Made by a program: the position numbers and the translations under genes. From positions 124,001 through 188,000 of the forward strand of contig NZ_WTKP01000001.1 of NCBI RefSeq assembly GCF_009793355.1: DNA of 64,000 nt, read 5' to 3'. Positions 48,262-58,418 of the stretch are shown here, piece by piece. The stretch is from Vreelandella zhuhanensis (GTDB lineage: Bacteria > Pseudomonadota > Gammaproteobacteria > Pseudomonadales > Halomonadaceae). The number at the start of each line of letters is the position of its first letter. The stretch's first letter is position 1. The notes under the pieces were generated by a model. That model made no database searches. It had not been told where the DNA came from and saw nothing but the letters and a program-made list of their open reading frames with translations.

Positions 48262-49157
48262 TAAACCTCCGGGGCAAAAAGCCCGGTTGACAGATAGCGG
48301 TCGCCGCGGTCGCAAACGATGAACGCAATGACGGCATTTTCACATTGTTCGGCAATGCGCAATGCACCGGCCAGGCCGCCCCCCGACGAGACCCCGGCCA
48401 AAATACCCTCTTCACGCGCCAGGCGGCGCATGTGCTCCTCGGCTTCCTGCTGGCCGATATCCAGGGTGACATCCACCCGAGGGGCTTCGAAAATCGCGGG
48501 AAGATAGGCTTCTGGCCATCGCCGAATACCGGGAATGCTCGCCCCATCGGCGGGCTGCAACCCGACGATCTGAATGGCGGGATTCTTTTCCTTGAGATAG
48601 CGTGAGACGCCCATGATAGTGCCTGTGGTGCCCATGGAGCTGACGAAGTGCGTCACCCGACCTTGGGTTTGCTGCCAGATTTCCGGGCCGGTGGTGCGGT
48701 AATGCGCCAGGGGGTTATCCGGATTGGCGAACTGATCCAGCGGCTTGCCTTCACCTCGCGCAATCATGGCATCCGCCACGTCACGCGCTTCCTCCATCCC
48801 GCCTTCCTTGCTCACGCCAATCAGCTTGGCACCATAGGCAGCCATCGCTTGCTTGCGTTCACTCGAAGCGTTTTCCGGCATGATCAACACCATGCGGTAG
48901 CCCTTGATCGCCGCCGCCATGGCCAGAGCGATACCGGTATTGCCCGAGGTTGCTTCAATCAAGGTGTCTCCGGGCGCGATGTCACCTCTCGCCTCGGCTT
49001 CAGTCAGCATCGAAAGTGCCGGACGATCCTTGACCGACCCCGCCGGGTTATTGCCTTCCAACTTGGCTAACAGGGTATTGTTACGCCCTGCACTGATTCG
49101 CTTCAAGCGCACCAGCGGCGTATTGCCGACCACATCTTCCAGAGTGGAAAAATCCAT
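48261..49157 (-). CDS. cysM: Cysteine synthase B
   Basis: CysM makes cysteine from O-acetylserine and sulfide or thiosulfate using pyridoxal phosphate. The 298-residue protein has the PLP lysine in NPAGSVKDRPA (near 42) and the phosphate-binding loops EATSGNTGIALA (near 70) and VSSMGTTGT (near 173). The shorter length and PADGASIPGIRRWP support CysM over CysK. A purine-rich AGAAGGAA precedes the start. It is divergent from the gacS-type kinase. Confidence 0.94.
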   Translation of the reverse strand: MDFSTLEDVVGNTPLVRLKRISAGRNNTLLAKLEGNNPAGSVKDRPALSMLTEAEARGDIAPGDTLIEATSGNTGIALAMAAAIKGYRMVLIMPENASSERKQAMAAYGAKLIGVSKEGGMEEARDVADAMIARGEGKPLDQFANPDNPLAHYRTTGPEIWQQTQGRVTHFVSSMGTTGTIMGVSRYLKEKNPAIQIVGLQPADGASIPGIRRWPEAYLPAIFEAPRVDVTLDIGQQEAEEHMRRLAREEGILAGVSSGGGLAGALRIAEQCENAVIAFIVCDRGDRYLSTGLFAPEV

Positions 49158-49248
49158 AACGCATTCCTTCTAGTGACCATTGTGCTGCATTATATCGACG
49201 CCGGTGCAGACTGGACAGGCACACCATTTGAATATTGAAGGCGCACCC

Positions 49249-51957
49249 ATGTCACTCAACACTCGACTCCTGCTTGCCTTGCTGGGCATTCCATTGCTGG
49301 TCTACGCCCTGATGGCGACATTGCTGGTGATCAAGGACCATCATCAGTCGCGTCAAGCCTTGCAGTACCGACTGGAGAGCGCAGGCAACTTATTAGCTCC
49401 GGAACTGGGCAATGCCATCCTGGCGCAAGACAACCAGCACATGAAAGCCACGGCGCGTCGTTTACTCGAACGTGAAGGGCTACTTGCCGTGACCCTCTAC
49501 GACGCTGAGCACAACCGTTTGCTCTCCTTGGGCCGACCCACGCTACCCGCTCCCGAGCAGGCCTCGTCGATAGCCCCGGGATTAGCCACCGAACAGAACG
49601 TGTGGCGCCTGCAGGTACCTCTTGAACCAACTCAGGCGATATTGACCAATGACAACTCCCCTGCTGCGGCCCAAGGCTGGCTGGAAGCACAATTCGACAC
49701 CCGTAACCTGACACTTCAGCGCTACCAATTGATAGCCAGCCTGAGCTTGGGCGGCCTGCTGCTGGGGCTGTTCCTGTTCCTGGTGGCTTTCACTCTCAGC
49801 CGGTACGTGACACGCCCCCTGGAAGAGGCCAATGCCATGCTCTATCGCCTCACCAAGGGCGATTATCGCTATCGACTGGCATCACCGACCCCGCCTGAGC
49901 AACAGCGGCTGGCTAATGGAATCAATGCCTTGGCCACTCATCTTCACCAAGCGCAAGTGGATATGCAGACCCAGATAGAACAGACCACCAGCGAGCTGGA
50001 AGAGTCCATGGAAACCATCGAAGAACAGAATATAAAACTGGACTTCGCGCATCGTACAGCGGTGCAGGCCAATGCGGTCAAGTCAGAGTTTCTCGCCAAC
50101 ATGAGCCATGAAATCCGCACCCCACTGAATGGTATTATCGGTTTCTGCCGTCTACTGGGTCGCTCCTCCCTGGACACGCGCCAACGCGAATGGCTGCAAC
50201 ACGTGCATCGCGCCTGTGACAACCTGCTGATGTTGGTCAACGATGTTCTCGATTTTTCCAAGCTTGAAGCCAACCAGCTCACACTCGAGCAGGTCGATGT
50301 GGATATTGTCGCCCTGGTGGATGAAGTACTGGGTTTACATGCACCGGAGGCCCAGCGCAAGCAGCTCAATCTGCTGGCCTTGGTCTATGACGATATTCCC
50401 ACCCCTCTCAGTGGCGATCCCCTGCGCATTCATCAGGTTCTCAGCAATCTGATAAGCAATGCCATCAAGTTCACCTCAGAGGGCGACGTAGTCGTCCGGG
50501 TGATGCTCGAAACCCATGAAGAGCAGCGTCTGATGTTACGTGTCAATGTCAGCGACACCGGCATCGGCCTGAGCGATGCCCAACAGGAACAGCTATTCAA
50601 GGCATTTTCTCAAGCCAAACCCAGCCACAGTCGCCATTTTGGGGGCAGCGGACTGGGGCTGAGTATTTGTCGCCAATTGGTAGAGCGGATGGGAGGGGAG
50701 ATCAGCGTAATGAGTCAGCTCGATCAAGGCGCGACATTCTCTTTCGCCCTGCCGCTTCTAGCTCATGCCGCTTTAGAGCGCCCTCCTGAGCTGATATTAA
50801 GCGGGCAACGGATATGCCTTCACGAAGCGCACACCCTCACTCATCATGTCTACGAACATCTACTGAGACGTTGGGGGGCTGAGGTCTCAAGCTTGGCCGC
50901 TGTGGAATCGGCCTCACTGCTAGTGATTGGATTAAGTAACGAGACACTCTCCCGAGAGCAGCAACAACGCTGGCAAGAAGCCATCAACAATGCCGCTTCT
51001 CCCGCCTTGGTATTGGTCAACCTTACCCCCTTTGAACTTCCCTCCTTCACGCTGCCGCATGGCGGGGAGATCATGTGCAAACCACTTCCCCGAGCAAAGC
51101 TGGCTGCTGCCGTCAAACGCCACCTGGTTACCGCTCCGCTAACGCCATCCAAGCAAGACACCGCATTGACCACGCCTCATCAAGCACAGCCCTTGCAGCT
51201 GCTAGTCGTGGATGACAACGCGCCCAACCGTCAACTTCTCAAGGCACTGCTGACAACTGATGGCGTAACGGTAAGCTTGGCGGAAAGTGGCGAACAGGCA
51301 TTGGAGTTTGCCCGTGGCAGACTATTTGATCTCGTGCTGATGGATATTCGCATGCCGGGCATGAATGGCGTGCAGACCACCCAGGCTTTGCGACGACTGG
51401 GCAATGGCTGGGCCAGTTGTCCGATTGTCGCCGTTACCGCACACGCCATGTTGCCCGAGCGTCAGCAATGGCTGGCCGATGGCCTGGATGAGGTGTTGAT
51501 CAAGCCCATTGATGAAACTCAATTACACCATTTAGTCCAACGCTTTCTAGGCGCCGCCCAACCCGACCTCTTGCCCTCGCCCTCTTCACGGGCCCAGGCT
51601 GGGTTACCCACCCCTCTCCCATCACGCCTGGCCGTGGTTGATCTGGCACTCGGCACCCGTCTGGCGGGAGGCCGGGAAAGTATTGCTCGGGAGCAACTCC
51701 GCGGCTTGATTAATAGTCTCGATGACACGGAAGATGCCATTCGACACGCCTATGCCGCATCAGACGCGGCCGCTCTGTTGGATGCCGTGCATGCACTTAA
51801 CGGTGCGAGTCGCTATTGTGGCGCACCGGAATTGGCGCTGTTGGTGGAAACCCTGGAAACACGCCTGCGATCAGGCGGCATCGAAAGTGCTGCGACGTTA
51901 CTCGACGATCTTTATTCAGCCATGACGCGGCTACGCGCTCAGGGGGACGACTTATAG
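49249..51957 (+). CDS. GacS/BarA-type hybrid sensor histidine kinase
   Basis: This kinase should phosphorylate the response regulator GacA/UvrY, which controls CsrA-binding small RNAs. From ATG 49249 it has 902 residues: a membrane helix (about 8-27), a periplasmic loop, a second helix (about 160-185), HAMP, the HisKA box with His287 (NMSHEIRTP), the ATPase domain (N and G boxes SNLISNAIKF and GGSGLGLSICR), a receiver with Asp699 (LMDIRMPG) and a C-terminal HPt domain with His848 (VHALNGAS). All phosphorelay residues are present. The cysM-rlmD-relA neighbourhood matches gacS/barA loci in pseudomonads. Confidence 0.93.
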   Translation: MSLNTRLLLALLGIPLLVYALMATLLVIKDHHQSRQALQYRLESAGNLLAPELGNAILAQDNQHMKATARRLLEREGLLAVTLYDAEHNRLLSLGRPTLPAPEQASSIAPGLATEQNVWRLQVPLEPTQAILTNDNSPAAAQGWLEAQFDTRNLTLQRYQLIASLSLGGLLLGLFLFLVAFTLSRYVTRPLEEANAMLYRLTKGDYRYRLASPTPPEQQRLANGINALATHLHQAQVDMQTQIEQTTSELEESMETIEEQNIKLDFAHRTAVQANAVKSEFLANMSHEIRTPLNGIIGFCRLLGRSSLDTRQREWLQHVHRACDNLLMLVNDVLDFSKLEANQLTLEQVDVDIVALVDEVLGLHAPEAQRKQLNLLALVYDDIPTPLSGDPLRIHQVLSNLISNAIKFTSEGDVVVRVMLETHEEQRLMLRVNVSDTGIGLSDAQQEQLFKAFSQAKPSHSRHFGGSGLGLSICRQLVERMGGEISVMSQLDQGATFSFALPLLAHAALERPPELILSGQRICLHEAHTLTHHVYEHLLRRWGAEVSSLAAVESASLLVIGLSNETLSREQQQRWQEAINNAASPALVLVNLTPFELPSFTLPHGGEIMCKPLPRAKLAAAVKRHLVTAPLTPSKQDTALTTPHQAQPLQLLVVDDNAPNRQLLKALLTTDGVTVSLAESGEQALEFARGRLFDLVLMDIRMPGMNGVQTTQALRRLGNGWASCPIVAVTAHAMLPERQQWLADGLDEVLIKPIDETQLHHLVQRFLGAAQPDLLPSPSSRAQAGLPTPLPSRLAVVDLALGTRLAGGRESIAREQLRGLINSLDDTEDAIRHAYAASDAAALLDAVHALNGASRYCGAPELALLVETLETRLRSGGIESAATLLDDLYSAMTRLRAQGDDL

Positions 51958-51991
51958 CTCCGTAGCAGTGATAACGGTGCGACTAAAACGC

Positions 51992-52375
51992 TCAGGGCGC
52001 GCATTCCAACACCACGAACGCCAGAGCATAGGCATCTTCATCACTCAAGGAAAGATGGCAGCCGGTAATACCGGCTGCCTGATAAAGCACCTCAGCTTGG
52101 CCACTCAGCTGAAGACAAGGCTTGCCTCGGTCGTCATTGACTACCTGAATCTCGTTCCAGCACATGCCGTGGCGCAAGCCGGTACCCAGCGCTTTGACAA
52201 ATGCCTCCTTGGCAGCAAAGCGTTTGGCCAGAAAGGCCGCCGGTGGCACCTTGTGAGGATAGTACGCCTGTTCGAGAGGTCCCAGAATACGCCTGGCGAA
52301 ACGTGAGCCGTGGCGTTCAAGGGCCAGGGAAAAGCGTTCTATCCGGGCAATGTCAGAGCCGATGCCACTAATCAT
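51992..52375 (-). CDS. acpS: Holo-[acyl-carrier-protein] synthase
   Basis: AcpS transfers phosphopantetheine from CoA to apo-ACP. The 127-residue protein carries the two magnesium motifs GIGSDIARIERF (near residues 4-15) and RFAAKEAFVKALGTG (near 52-66). The length fits the family. It is the last gene of the lepA-lepB-rnc-era-recO-pdxJ-acpS series and starts eight bases after the pdxJ stop. Confidence 0.95.
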   Translation of the reverse strand: MISGIGSDIARIERFSLALERHGSRFARRILGPLEQAYYPHKVPPAAFLAKRFAAKEAFVKALGTGLRHGMCWNEIQVVNDDRGKPCLQLSGQAEVLYQAAGITGCHLSLSDEDAYALAFVVLECAP

Positions 52376-52383
52376 CGTCGCGC

Positions 52384-53178
52384 TCAGTGATCGTGGTCGT
52401 GGTCGTGGTCGTGAACTTCAAGCGAGGCCACCAGACCGGCTTCCTGACCGGCAATGATCAATCGCTTCATCTCGCGTACCGCTTCTTTCAATCCCACAAA
52501 CATCGCACGCGCGATGATCGCATGACCGATATTCAACTCATTGAGGCCGGGAATCGCGGCAACCGCTTCCACGTTATGGTAATTCAGCCCATGGCCGGCA
52601 TTAACCACCAGTCCCACCGCTACCGCATGAATGGCGGCATCGCTCAGACGATGATATTCCTGGATAGCGTCTGTGCTACCCACCACAGCTTCAGCATAGG
52701 CACCGGTATGCAATTCAACGGTCGGTACCCCAAGGCGGGCGGCGGCATCGATCTGTTCAATGTCAGGGTCGATAAACAAGGACACATCACAGCCGGCGGC
52801 CTTCAAACGCTCACAGGCACAAGCCAGGGCATCGAACCCACCGACGACATCCAGCCCGCCCTCGGTGGTCAGTTCTTCACGTTTTTCCGGTACTAGGCAC
52901 ACGTGCGCCGGGCGCAAGCTTTCAGCCAACGACAGCATCTCTTCGGTCACCGCCATTTCCAGATTCATGCGTGTGGCCAATATCTCAGCCAACAGGTGCA
53001 CATCACGCGGCTGGATGTGGCGCCGGTCTTCGCGCAGATGCACCGTGATGCCGTCGGCACCCGCCTCTTCGGCTAACATCGCCGCCTGGACAGGGTCCGG
53101 ATAACGCGTCCCACGTGCCTGACGCAACGTGGCGATATGGTCGATATTGACACCTAAAAGAATACGTGGGGGATGCAT
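52384..53178 (-). CDS. pdxJ: Pyridoxine 5'-phosphate synthase
   Basis: PdxJ closes the pyridine ring of vitamin B6 from deoxyxylulose 5-phosphate and 3-amino-2-oxopropyl phosphate. The 264-residue TIM-barrel protein starts [20 protein letters not shown] and has [13 protein letters not shown] (near 45), [10 protein letters not shown] (near 150) and [10 protein letters not shown] (near 195). AAAGGAG precedes the start. An unusual feature is the C-terminal tail of alternating His and Asp ([10 protein letters not shown]), encoded by a tandem hexamer repeat. Confidence 0.96.
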   Translation of the reverse strand: MHPPRILLGVNIDHIATLRQARGTRYPDPVQAAMLAEEAGADGITVHLREDRRHIQPRDVHLLAEILATRMNLEMAVTEEMLSLAESLRPAHVCLVPEKREELTTEGGLDVVGGFDALACACERLKAAGCDVSLFIDPDIEQIDAAARLGVPTVELHTGAYAEAVVGSTDAIQEYHRLSDAAIHAVAVGLVVNAGHGLNYHNVEAVAAIPGLNELNIGHAIIARAMFVGLKEAVREMKRLIIAGQEAGLVASLEVHDHDHDHDH

Positions 53179-53190
53179 ACAAACTCCTTT

Positions 53191-53889
53191 TTAAGTGGAT
53201 TGATGACGGCGTCGGGCCAGTGCCATCATCAGCTCGCGCGAGCGTAGCGGGCGGGCGCCTAACAAGGGCGCCAACGCCGCCCGCATCACCGCCTTGACCG
53301 GCCCTGCCAGGCCCGGCACTTGCCAGTCTCCCTGGGCAACCAGCCGCAACGTGCGGCCATCGATACCGCGAGAACCGGGAATAAACGCTCGGCTGACGGG
53401 CTCGAACCGATAACGCACCGGCATATCCAGGGCGCCACCGTCCGGGGTCGTGAAACGGGGAGTAGCGTCTAGAGCATCAAGCAAGGCAAACTCATAGCGA
53501 CGCAAAGCCGGCGCCCGTTCGGCAGGCACCGGCAATGCTTCGAGTAGCGCTGAATAAAATGCAAACACTTCGGGGACCGGCAGCTCGTTGGGCAGCAGTC
53601 GAGTGGCTAATTCATTGGCATAAAACCCGCAAAGCAAGCCCTCTCCCACCAGTAACGCTGTCTGCCCCCGCGATTCCATCACTACCAGACGCTTGAGTTC
53701 ATGCTTGCCTTGCCAGCTCACATACAGCGGCGTGAATGGCTGCAAACGCTGACGGCTACGCGAGCTCGGTCGCTGAGCGCCTCGGGCTACGGCGCGTATG
53801 CGCCCCTGGTCGAGAGTAAGAAGATCCACCAGGGCGCTGGTTTCCCGATAGGGTCTGCGATGAAGCAGAAAAGCGGGCTCCGGTTGCAT
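53191..53889 (-). CDS. recO: DNA repair protein RecO
   Basis: RecO helps RecR and RecF load RecA on SSB-coated gaps. The 232-residue protein starts with the OB-fold segment AFLLHRRPYRETSALVDLLT and GRIRAVARGAQR, followed by a helical domain with LLCGFYANELATRLLP (near 85). No zinc-finger cysteines are seen, as in many gammaproteobacterial RecO proteins. It lies between era and pdxJ in the conserved series. Confidence 0.93.
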   Translation of the reverse strand: MQPEPAFLLHRRPYRETSALVDLLTLDQGRIRAVARGAQRPSSRSRQRLQPFTPLYVSWQGKHELKRLVVMESRGQTALLVGEGLLCGFYANELATRLLPNELPVPEVFAFYSALLEALPVPAERAPALRRYEFALLDALDATPRFTTPDGGALDMPVRYRFEPVSRAFIPGSRGIDGRTLRLVAQGDWQVPGLAGPVKAVMRAALAPLLGARPLRSRELMMALARRRHQST

Positions 53890-53915
53890 GCGATACCTCG
53901 GTCTTGAGCCATACC

Positions 53916-54815
53916 TCAGTCGAGGTCGTAGCCCAAACTCTTGAGGGCACGCTCATCATCCGACCAGCCGCGCTTGACCTTGACCCAGAGATTCAGCATC
54001 ACCTTGGTATCCAGCGCGCGCTCCATGTCCAGACGCGCTTCACGTCCAATACTCTTGATCCGCTCACCATTCTCGCCTATCAGAATTATCTTCTGCCCTT
54101 GGCGTTCGACTAGAATCAAGGCGCTGATATGCGTGACACGCTCGGTTTCTCGAAACTCCTCGATTTCCACGGTCATCTGGTAAGGTAGCTCATCGCCTAA
54201 CTGACGCATGACTTTTTCACGTACCAGTTCCGCGGCCAGAAAGCGCATGCTCTTGTCGGTGATCTGATCTTCCGGGAAGAAATGCTCGCTTTGCGGCAGG
54301 TGCTTGGCCACTTCTGCTTCAAGCTCATCGACATTGGTGCCGTGCTTGGCGGAAATCGGCACGATCGCGGCAAAATCGCGTCGTGCGCCCACTTCAGCCA
54401 ACCAAGGCATGAGACCGCTTTTATCGGTCAGGCGATCCACCTTGTTGACCGCCAGGATCACCGGTGCCTTGACGTGTTCAAGACGCGCAAGGACAGCTTG
54501 GTCCTCCTCCGACCAGCGGGTGCGGTCGATGATGAAGACCACGCAATCTACATCACGCAATGCCTGGGTGGCTGCCTGGTTCATGAACCGATTGATCGCC
54601 TTATTGCGATCCTTCGACATGATGTGCATGCCCGGCGTGTCGACGTAAATGAACTGGGCGTCTTCCTGGGTTTTGATGCCTCTGACCTGATGCCGGGTCG
54701 TCTGGGGGCGGCGCGTGGTAATCGACACCTTTTGCCCCAGGATACGGTTCATCAACGTCGATTTGCCTACGTTAGGACGTCCAACGATCGCCACGAATCC
54801 ACAGGTCTGCGTCAT
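53916..54815 (-). CDS. era: GTPase Era
   Basis: Era is a GTPase that binds 16S rRNA and aids 30S assembly. The 299-residue protein has the P-loop [10 protein letters not shown] (11-20), DTPGMH (near 60), NKVD (near 125) and the C-terminal KH domain with [15 protein letters not shown] (near 250). Its ATG overlaps the rnc stop by four bases (ATGA), the usual rnc-era coupling. Confidence 0.97.
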   Translation of the reverse strand: MTQTCGFVAIVGRPNVGKSTLMNRILGQKVSITTRRPQTTRHQVRGIKTQEDAQFIYVDTPGMHIMSKDRNKAINRFMNQAATQALRDVDCVVFIIDRTRWSEEDQAVLARLEHVKAPVILAVNKVDRLTDKSGLMPWLAEVGARRDFAAIVPISAKHGTNVDELEAEVAKHLPQSEHFFPEDQITDKSMRFLAAELVREKVMRQLGDELPYQMTVEIEEFRETERVTHISALILVERQGQKIILIGENGERIKSIGREARLDMERALDTKVMLNLWVKVKRGWSDDERALKSLGYDLD

Positions 54816-55504
54816 TGCTTGTCTCCCTTGCTGGTTTCCAGGTGCAAGAGGGCATCCTCGGCAGCCTGTTGTTCAGCATGGCGGCGGCTCGGCCCCTTGC
54901 CGGTGGTGTGCTCGTCGAGCAGGTCAATATAGCATTCCACTGTAAACATCTGGGCGTGTGCCTCACCTTTCACTAGAACCACGTCGTAACGCGGCAAACC
55001 GGCTTGACGCGACTGCAGAAATTCCTGCAGCCGGGTCTTGGGATCTTTCTGCGTATCTTGCAGGGAAATATTTTCCAGACGCTCGGCGTACCAGGCCAGT
55101 ACGCGCTCTCGCACACTGTCCATGCCCGCATCCAGATAGATAGCCCCAATTATTGCTTCGACGGCATCGGCGAGAATCGATTCTCGCCGATGCCCACCGC
55201 TTTTCATTTCGCCGGAACCCAGGCGCAAACACTCACCAAACGACATTTCACGCGCCAGTTCCGCCAAGGTCTGGCCTTTCACCAGACGGGCACGCAAGCG
55301 CGACAACTGACCTTCGCGAGCTTGCGGAAAACGTTGGTAAAGTGCTTCGGCAATCACGAAATTGACAATGGAGTCTCCTAGAAACTCCAGGCGCTCATTA
55401 TTACGTCCCCCAAAGCTACGGTGGGTCATGGCCAGTTCCAATAGCGCATCATCGCTAAAGGTATAGCCGATTCGTCGGCAAAAAGGGGTTAGGGAGTTAC
55501 TCAC
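54812..55504 (-). CDS. rnc: Ribonuclease III
   Basis: RNase III cleaves double-stranded RNA, including the rRNA precursor. The 230-residue protein has the catalytic signature ERLEFLGDS (near 38-46), a second acidic cluster ([16 protein letters not shown] near 115) and a C-terminal double-stranded-RNA-binding domain (from about 155, [13 protein letters not shown]). The gap to lepB is 51 bases; the DUF4845 gene often found between the two in pseudomonads is absent. Confidence 0.97.
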   Translation of the reverse strand: MSNSLTPFCRRIGYTFSDDALLELAMTHRSFGGRNNERLEFLGDSIVNFVIAEALYQRFPQAREGQLSRLRARLVKGQTLAELAREMSFGECLRLGSGEMKSGGHRRESILADAVEAIIGAIYLDAGMDSVRERVLAWYAERLENISLQDTQKDPKTRLQEFLQSRQAGLPRYDVVLVKGEAHAQMFTVECYIDLLDEHTTGKGPSRRHAEQQAAEDALLHLETSKGDKQ

Positions 55505-55555
55505 GGGGCTCCTGGGTCATTCTCGACAATAAAAAAGAGTGAAAAACATAAGCGA

Positions 55556-56359
55556 TCATTGTATGCGTCGCACGCTGGTAAAGCTGGGCAAACCATCATC
55601 CCAGTGCATCCAGACAGCAAAGGCACGGCCAACAATGTTGGCTTCCGGAACCACGCCCCAGTAGCGGCTATCGTTGGAATGGTCACGATTGTCACCCATG
55701 GTGAAGTAATGCCCTTCAGGCACTACGATCTCACGCATTTGCGGGCCGGGATCACGCGGGTTGTTATAAATGTTGTGAGGCGTTTCATCGAGAAACTCTT
55801 CAAGTAATAATTCACGCGGCGCCAGCGGCGGACCTTCTTCCAACAACTGCTTGGGGACCGGCTCACCGTTGATATATAGCTGTTTGCCTTCATAGCGAAT
55901 CCGGTCTCCCGGCATACCGATAACGCGCTTGATAAAGTTGACCGAAGGCTGGTCGGGGAAACGAAACACCATCACATCGCCCCGTTCGGGGTCACCGACT
56001 TCCAGGATGCGAGTATGCAATACTGGCAACCGTAAGCCGTAGGCATACTTGTTGACCAAGATGAAGTCGCCTATTTCCAGCGTGGGGCGCATCGAGCCGG
56101 ACGGTATCTGAAAGGGCTCCACGACAAAACTGCGCACCACGAGCACCACCAGCAATACTGGAAAGAATGAGCGCGAGTAATCGACCGGCCACGGCTCCTT
56201 GAGCAGTTTTTCCCGCGTGGGTTGATCCAGGCCTTCCGTGGTGGCCGTCTCGGCAATGGCAAGCTCTCGGCGACGCTTGGGACGCCACCATACAACATCG
56301 AGTAAATAAACAATCCCCGAAACGGCCACTGCCAGAACCAGAAGAAGTGAAAAATCCAT
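55556..56359 (-). CDS. lepB: Signal peptidase I
   Basis: LepB removes signal peptides of exported proteins at the outer face of the inner membrane. The 267-residue protein has two N-terminal membrane helices (about 4-22 and 62-80), the nucleophile Ser89 in IPSGSMRPTL, the general base Lys144 in NFIKRVIGMPGD, and the C-terminal GDNRDHSNDSRYWG box. It lies 15 bases after lepA and is certainly co-transcribed with it. Confidence 0.97.
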   Translation of the reverse strand: MDFSLLLVLAVAVSGIVYLLDVVWWRPKRRRELAIAETATTEGLDQPTREKLLKEPWPVDYSRSFFPVLLVVLVVRSFVVEPFQIPSGSMRPTLEIGDFILVNKYAYGLRLPVLHTRILEVGDPERGDVMVFRFPDQPSVNFIKRVIGMPGDRIRYEGKQLYINGEPVPKQLLEEGPPLAPRELLLEEFLDETPHNIYNNPRDPGPQMREIVVPEGHYFTMGDNRDHSNDSRYWGVVPEANIVGRAFAVWMHWDDGLPSFTSVRRIQ

Positions 56360-56374
56360 GGTTGATGAGATTCC

Positions 56375-58192
56375 CTAGTCGTTGACCCTGAGTACGGCCA
56401 GAAAGGCGTCCTGGGGAATTTCCACCCGGCCGACCTGCTTCATGCGCTTCTTGCCAGCTTTTTGTTTTTCCAGCAGCTTTTTCTTGCGCGAGACATCGCC
56501 ACCATAACATTTCGCGGTGACGTTCTTGCGCAATGCCTTGACCGTGGCGCGCGCCACCACCTGTCCGCCGATGGCGGCTTGAATCGCCACATCGAACATC
56601 TGGCGTGGAATCAACTCCTTCATTTTCTCGACCAGCAGGCGTCCACGTCCATGTGCATGGTCCCGGTGAATGATGACCGCCAGGGCGTCTACCTTGTCAC
56701 CATTAATCAGTACGTCCAGACGTACCAATTTGGCGGCTTCGAAGCGCTCAAAATTATATTCCAGTGAGGCATAACCCTTGGAAATCGATTTCAATCGATC
56801 AAAAAAGTCCATGACTACTTCGCTCATGGGCAATTCATAGACCAGTTGAATCTGATTACCCAAAAACTGCATGTCGAGCTGAGTGCCACGACGCTGCTCA
56901 CACTCGGTAATCACGTTGCCGACATATTCCTGAGGCACCAGGATACCCGCTCTCACCACCGGTTCTCGCATTTCGTCCACATCTGCCATGTCGGGCAACT
57001 TGGACGGGTTGGAAACGTAGACCACCTCGCCATTTTTCATGGCCAGTTCGTAAACCACGGTGGGTGCAGTGGTCAGCAGATCCAGGTTGTATTCACGCTC
57101 CAGCCGCTCCTGAACGATTTCCATGTGCAAGGTGCCCAAAAACCCCACCCGGAAGCCGAAGCCTAGAGCGTCGGAGTTTTCCGGCTCATATTGCAGCGAA
57201 GCATCGTTGAGGGCGAGTTTTTCCAAGGCATCGCGGAAGTCTTCGTAGTCATCGGCGCTAACCGGGAACATCCCCGCGTAGACTTGCGGCTTGATCTTCT
57301 GAAAGCCCGGCAGGCGTTTGACATCAGGCGTCTTGGTATGGGTGATGGTATCGCCCACCGGTGCGCCGTGGATTTCCTTGATACCCGCCACCAGAAACCC
57401 GACTTCTCCCGCCCGCAGAATGTCGGTCTGCTTGCGCAGGGGGGTGAAGATACCCACTTCGGTTGCCCCCCAGTCGCGCCCGGTGGAAACGATGCGAATC
57501 TTCTCGCCCTTGCGCAAGGTGCCGTCAAACACCCGTACCAGAGACACCACACCCAGATAGTTATCGAACCAGGAGTCGATGATCAGTGCCTGAAGCGGCG
57601 CTTCGGGGTCGCCCTGGGGCGGTGGAATATCACGCACCAGCCGTTCCAGCAGTGCATCGATACCGATACCGCTCTTGGCGGAGACCTGACAGGCATCGAC
57701 GGCGTCAAGGCCGATAATTTCCTCGATTTCCTGGGCCACCCGATCCGGATCCGCCTGGGGCAGATCGATCTTGTTGAGCACGGGTAACACTTCAAGACCC
57801 TGCTCGACGGCGGTATAGCAGTTCGCCACCGACTGAGCTTCCACGCCTTGGGCGGCATCGACCACCAGCAAGGCCCCTTCGCAGGCATACAGCGAACGTG
57901 ACACTTCGTAGGAAAAATCCACGTGCCCGGGTGTATCGATAAAGTTCAACTGGTAGGTGTGCCCATCCTGTGCCTTGTAATCAAGGGTGACCGACTGCGC
58001 CTTGATGGTGATACCTCGCTCACGCTCGATATCCATGGAATCAAGCACTTGCTCTTTCAGCTCGCGATTGGTCAAGCCACCGCAGGTCTGGATCAAACGA
58101 TCCGAGAGGGTCGACTTACCATGATCGATGTGGGCAATGATCGAAAAATTGCGAATGTGGCTAAGTTTGCCTTTGGATGCATCGTGGGACAT
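56375..58192 (-). CDS. lepA: Elongation factor 4 (LepA)
   Basis: LepA is a ribosome-associated GTPase of the EF-G family. The 605-residue protein has G1 [10 protein letters not shown] (near 20), G2 [11 protein letters not shown]3 DTPGH, G4 NKIDLP and, in the C-terminal half, the LepA-specific domain ending [17 protein letters not shown], with a tail LAVLRVND. Length matches the family exactly. It begins the lepA-lepB-rnc-era-recO-pdxJ-acpS run, 226 bases downstream of mucD. Confidence 0.97.
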   Translation of the reverse strand: MSHDASKGKLSHIRNFSIIAHIDHGKSTLSDRLIQTCGGLTNRELKEQVLDSMDIERERGITIKAQSVTLDYKAQDGHTYQLNFIDTPGHVDFSYEVSRSLYACEGALLVVDAAQGVEAQSVANCYTAVEQGLEVLPVLNKIDLPQADPDRVAQEIEEIIGLDAVDACQVSAKSGIGIDALLERLVRDIPPPQGDPEAPLQALIIDSWFDNYLGVVSLVRVFDGTLRKGEKIRIVSTGRDWGATEVGIFTPLRKQTDILRAGEVGFLVAGIKEIHGAPVGDTITHTKTPDVKRLPGFQKIKPQVYAGMFPVSADDYEDFRDALEKLALNDASLQYEPENSDALGFGFRVGFLGTLHMEIVQERLEREYNLDLLTTAPTVVYELAMKNGEVVYVSNPSKLPDMADVDEMREPVVRAGILVPQEYVGNVITECEQRRGTQLDMQFLGNQIQLVYELPMSEVVMDFFDRLKSISKGYASLEYNFERFEAAKLVRLDVLINGDKVDALAVIIHRDHAHGRGRLLVEKMKELIPRQMFDVAIQAAIGGQVVARATVKALRKNVTAKCYGGDVSRKKKLLEKQKAGKKRMKQVGRVEIPQDAFLAVLRVND

Positions 58193-58418
58193 CGAATCTG
58201 TTCTACCTTGTCAGTTCACCACCGGCCAAATCCGACGGTCGGGGGTAATAGGTTCGAAGCTCGGAAAGGCTACCAGGGGATGGCGTCACATTACCGGCGA
58301 AAGAATGGCGCCATTGTAGCGATATGCGCGTGATAGGAACAGCAGTCCGGCGGCACAAGGCCGCCGGATCTCGTTATCAAGGTAAGTAATGCCGGTTCAT
58401 CGGCACGTTTGGCAGCGA

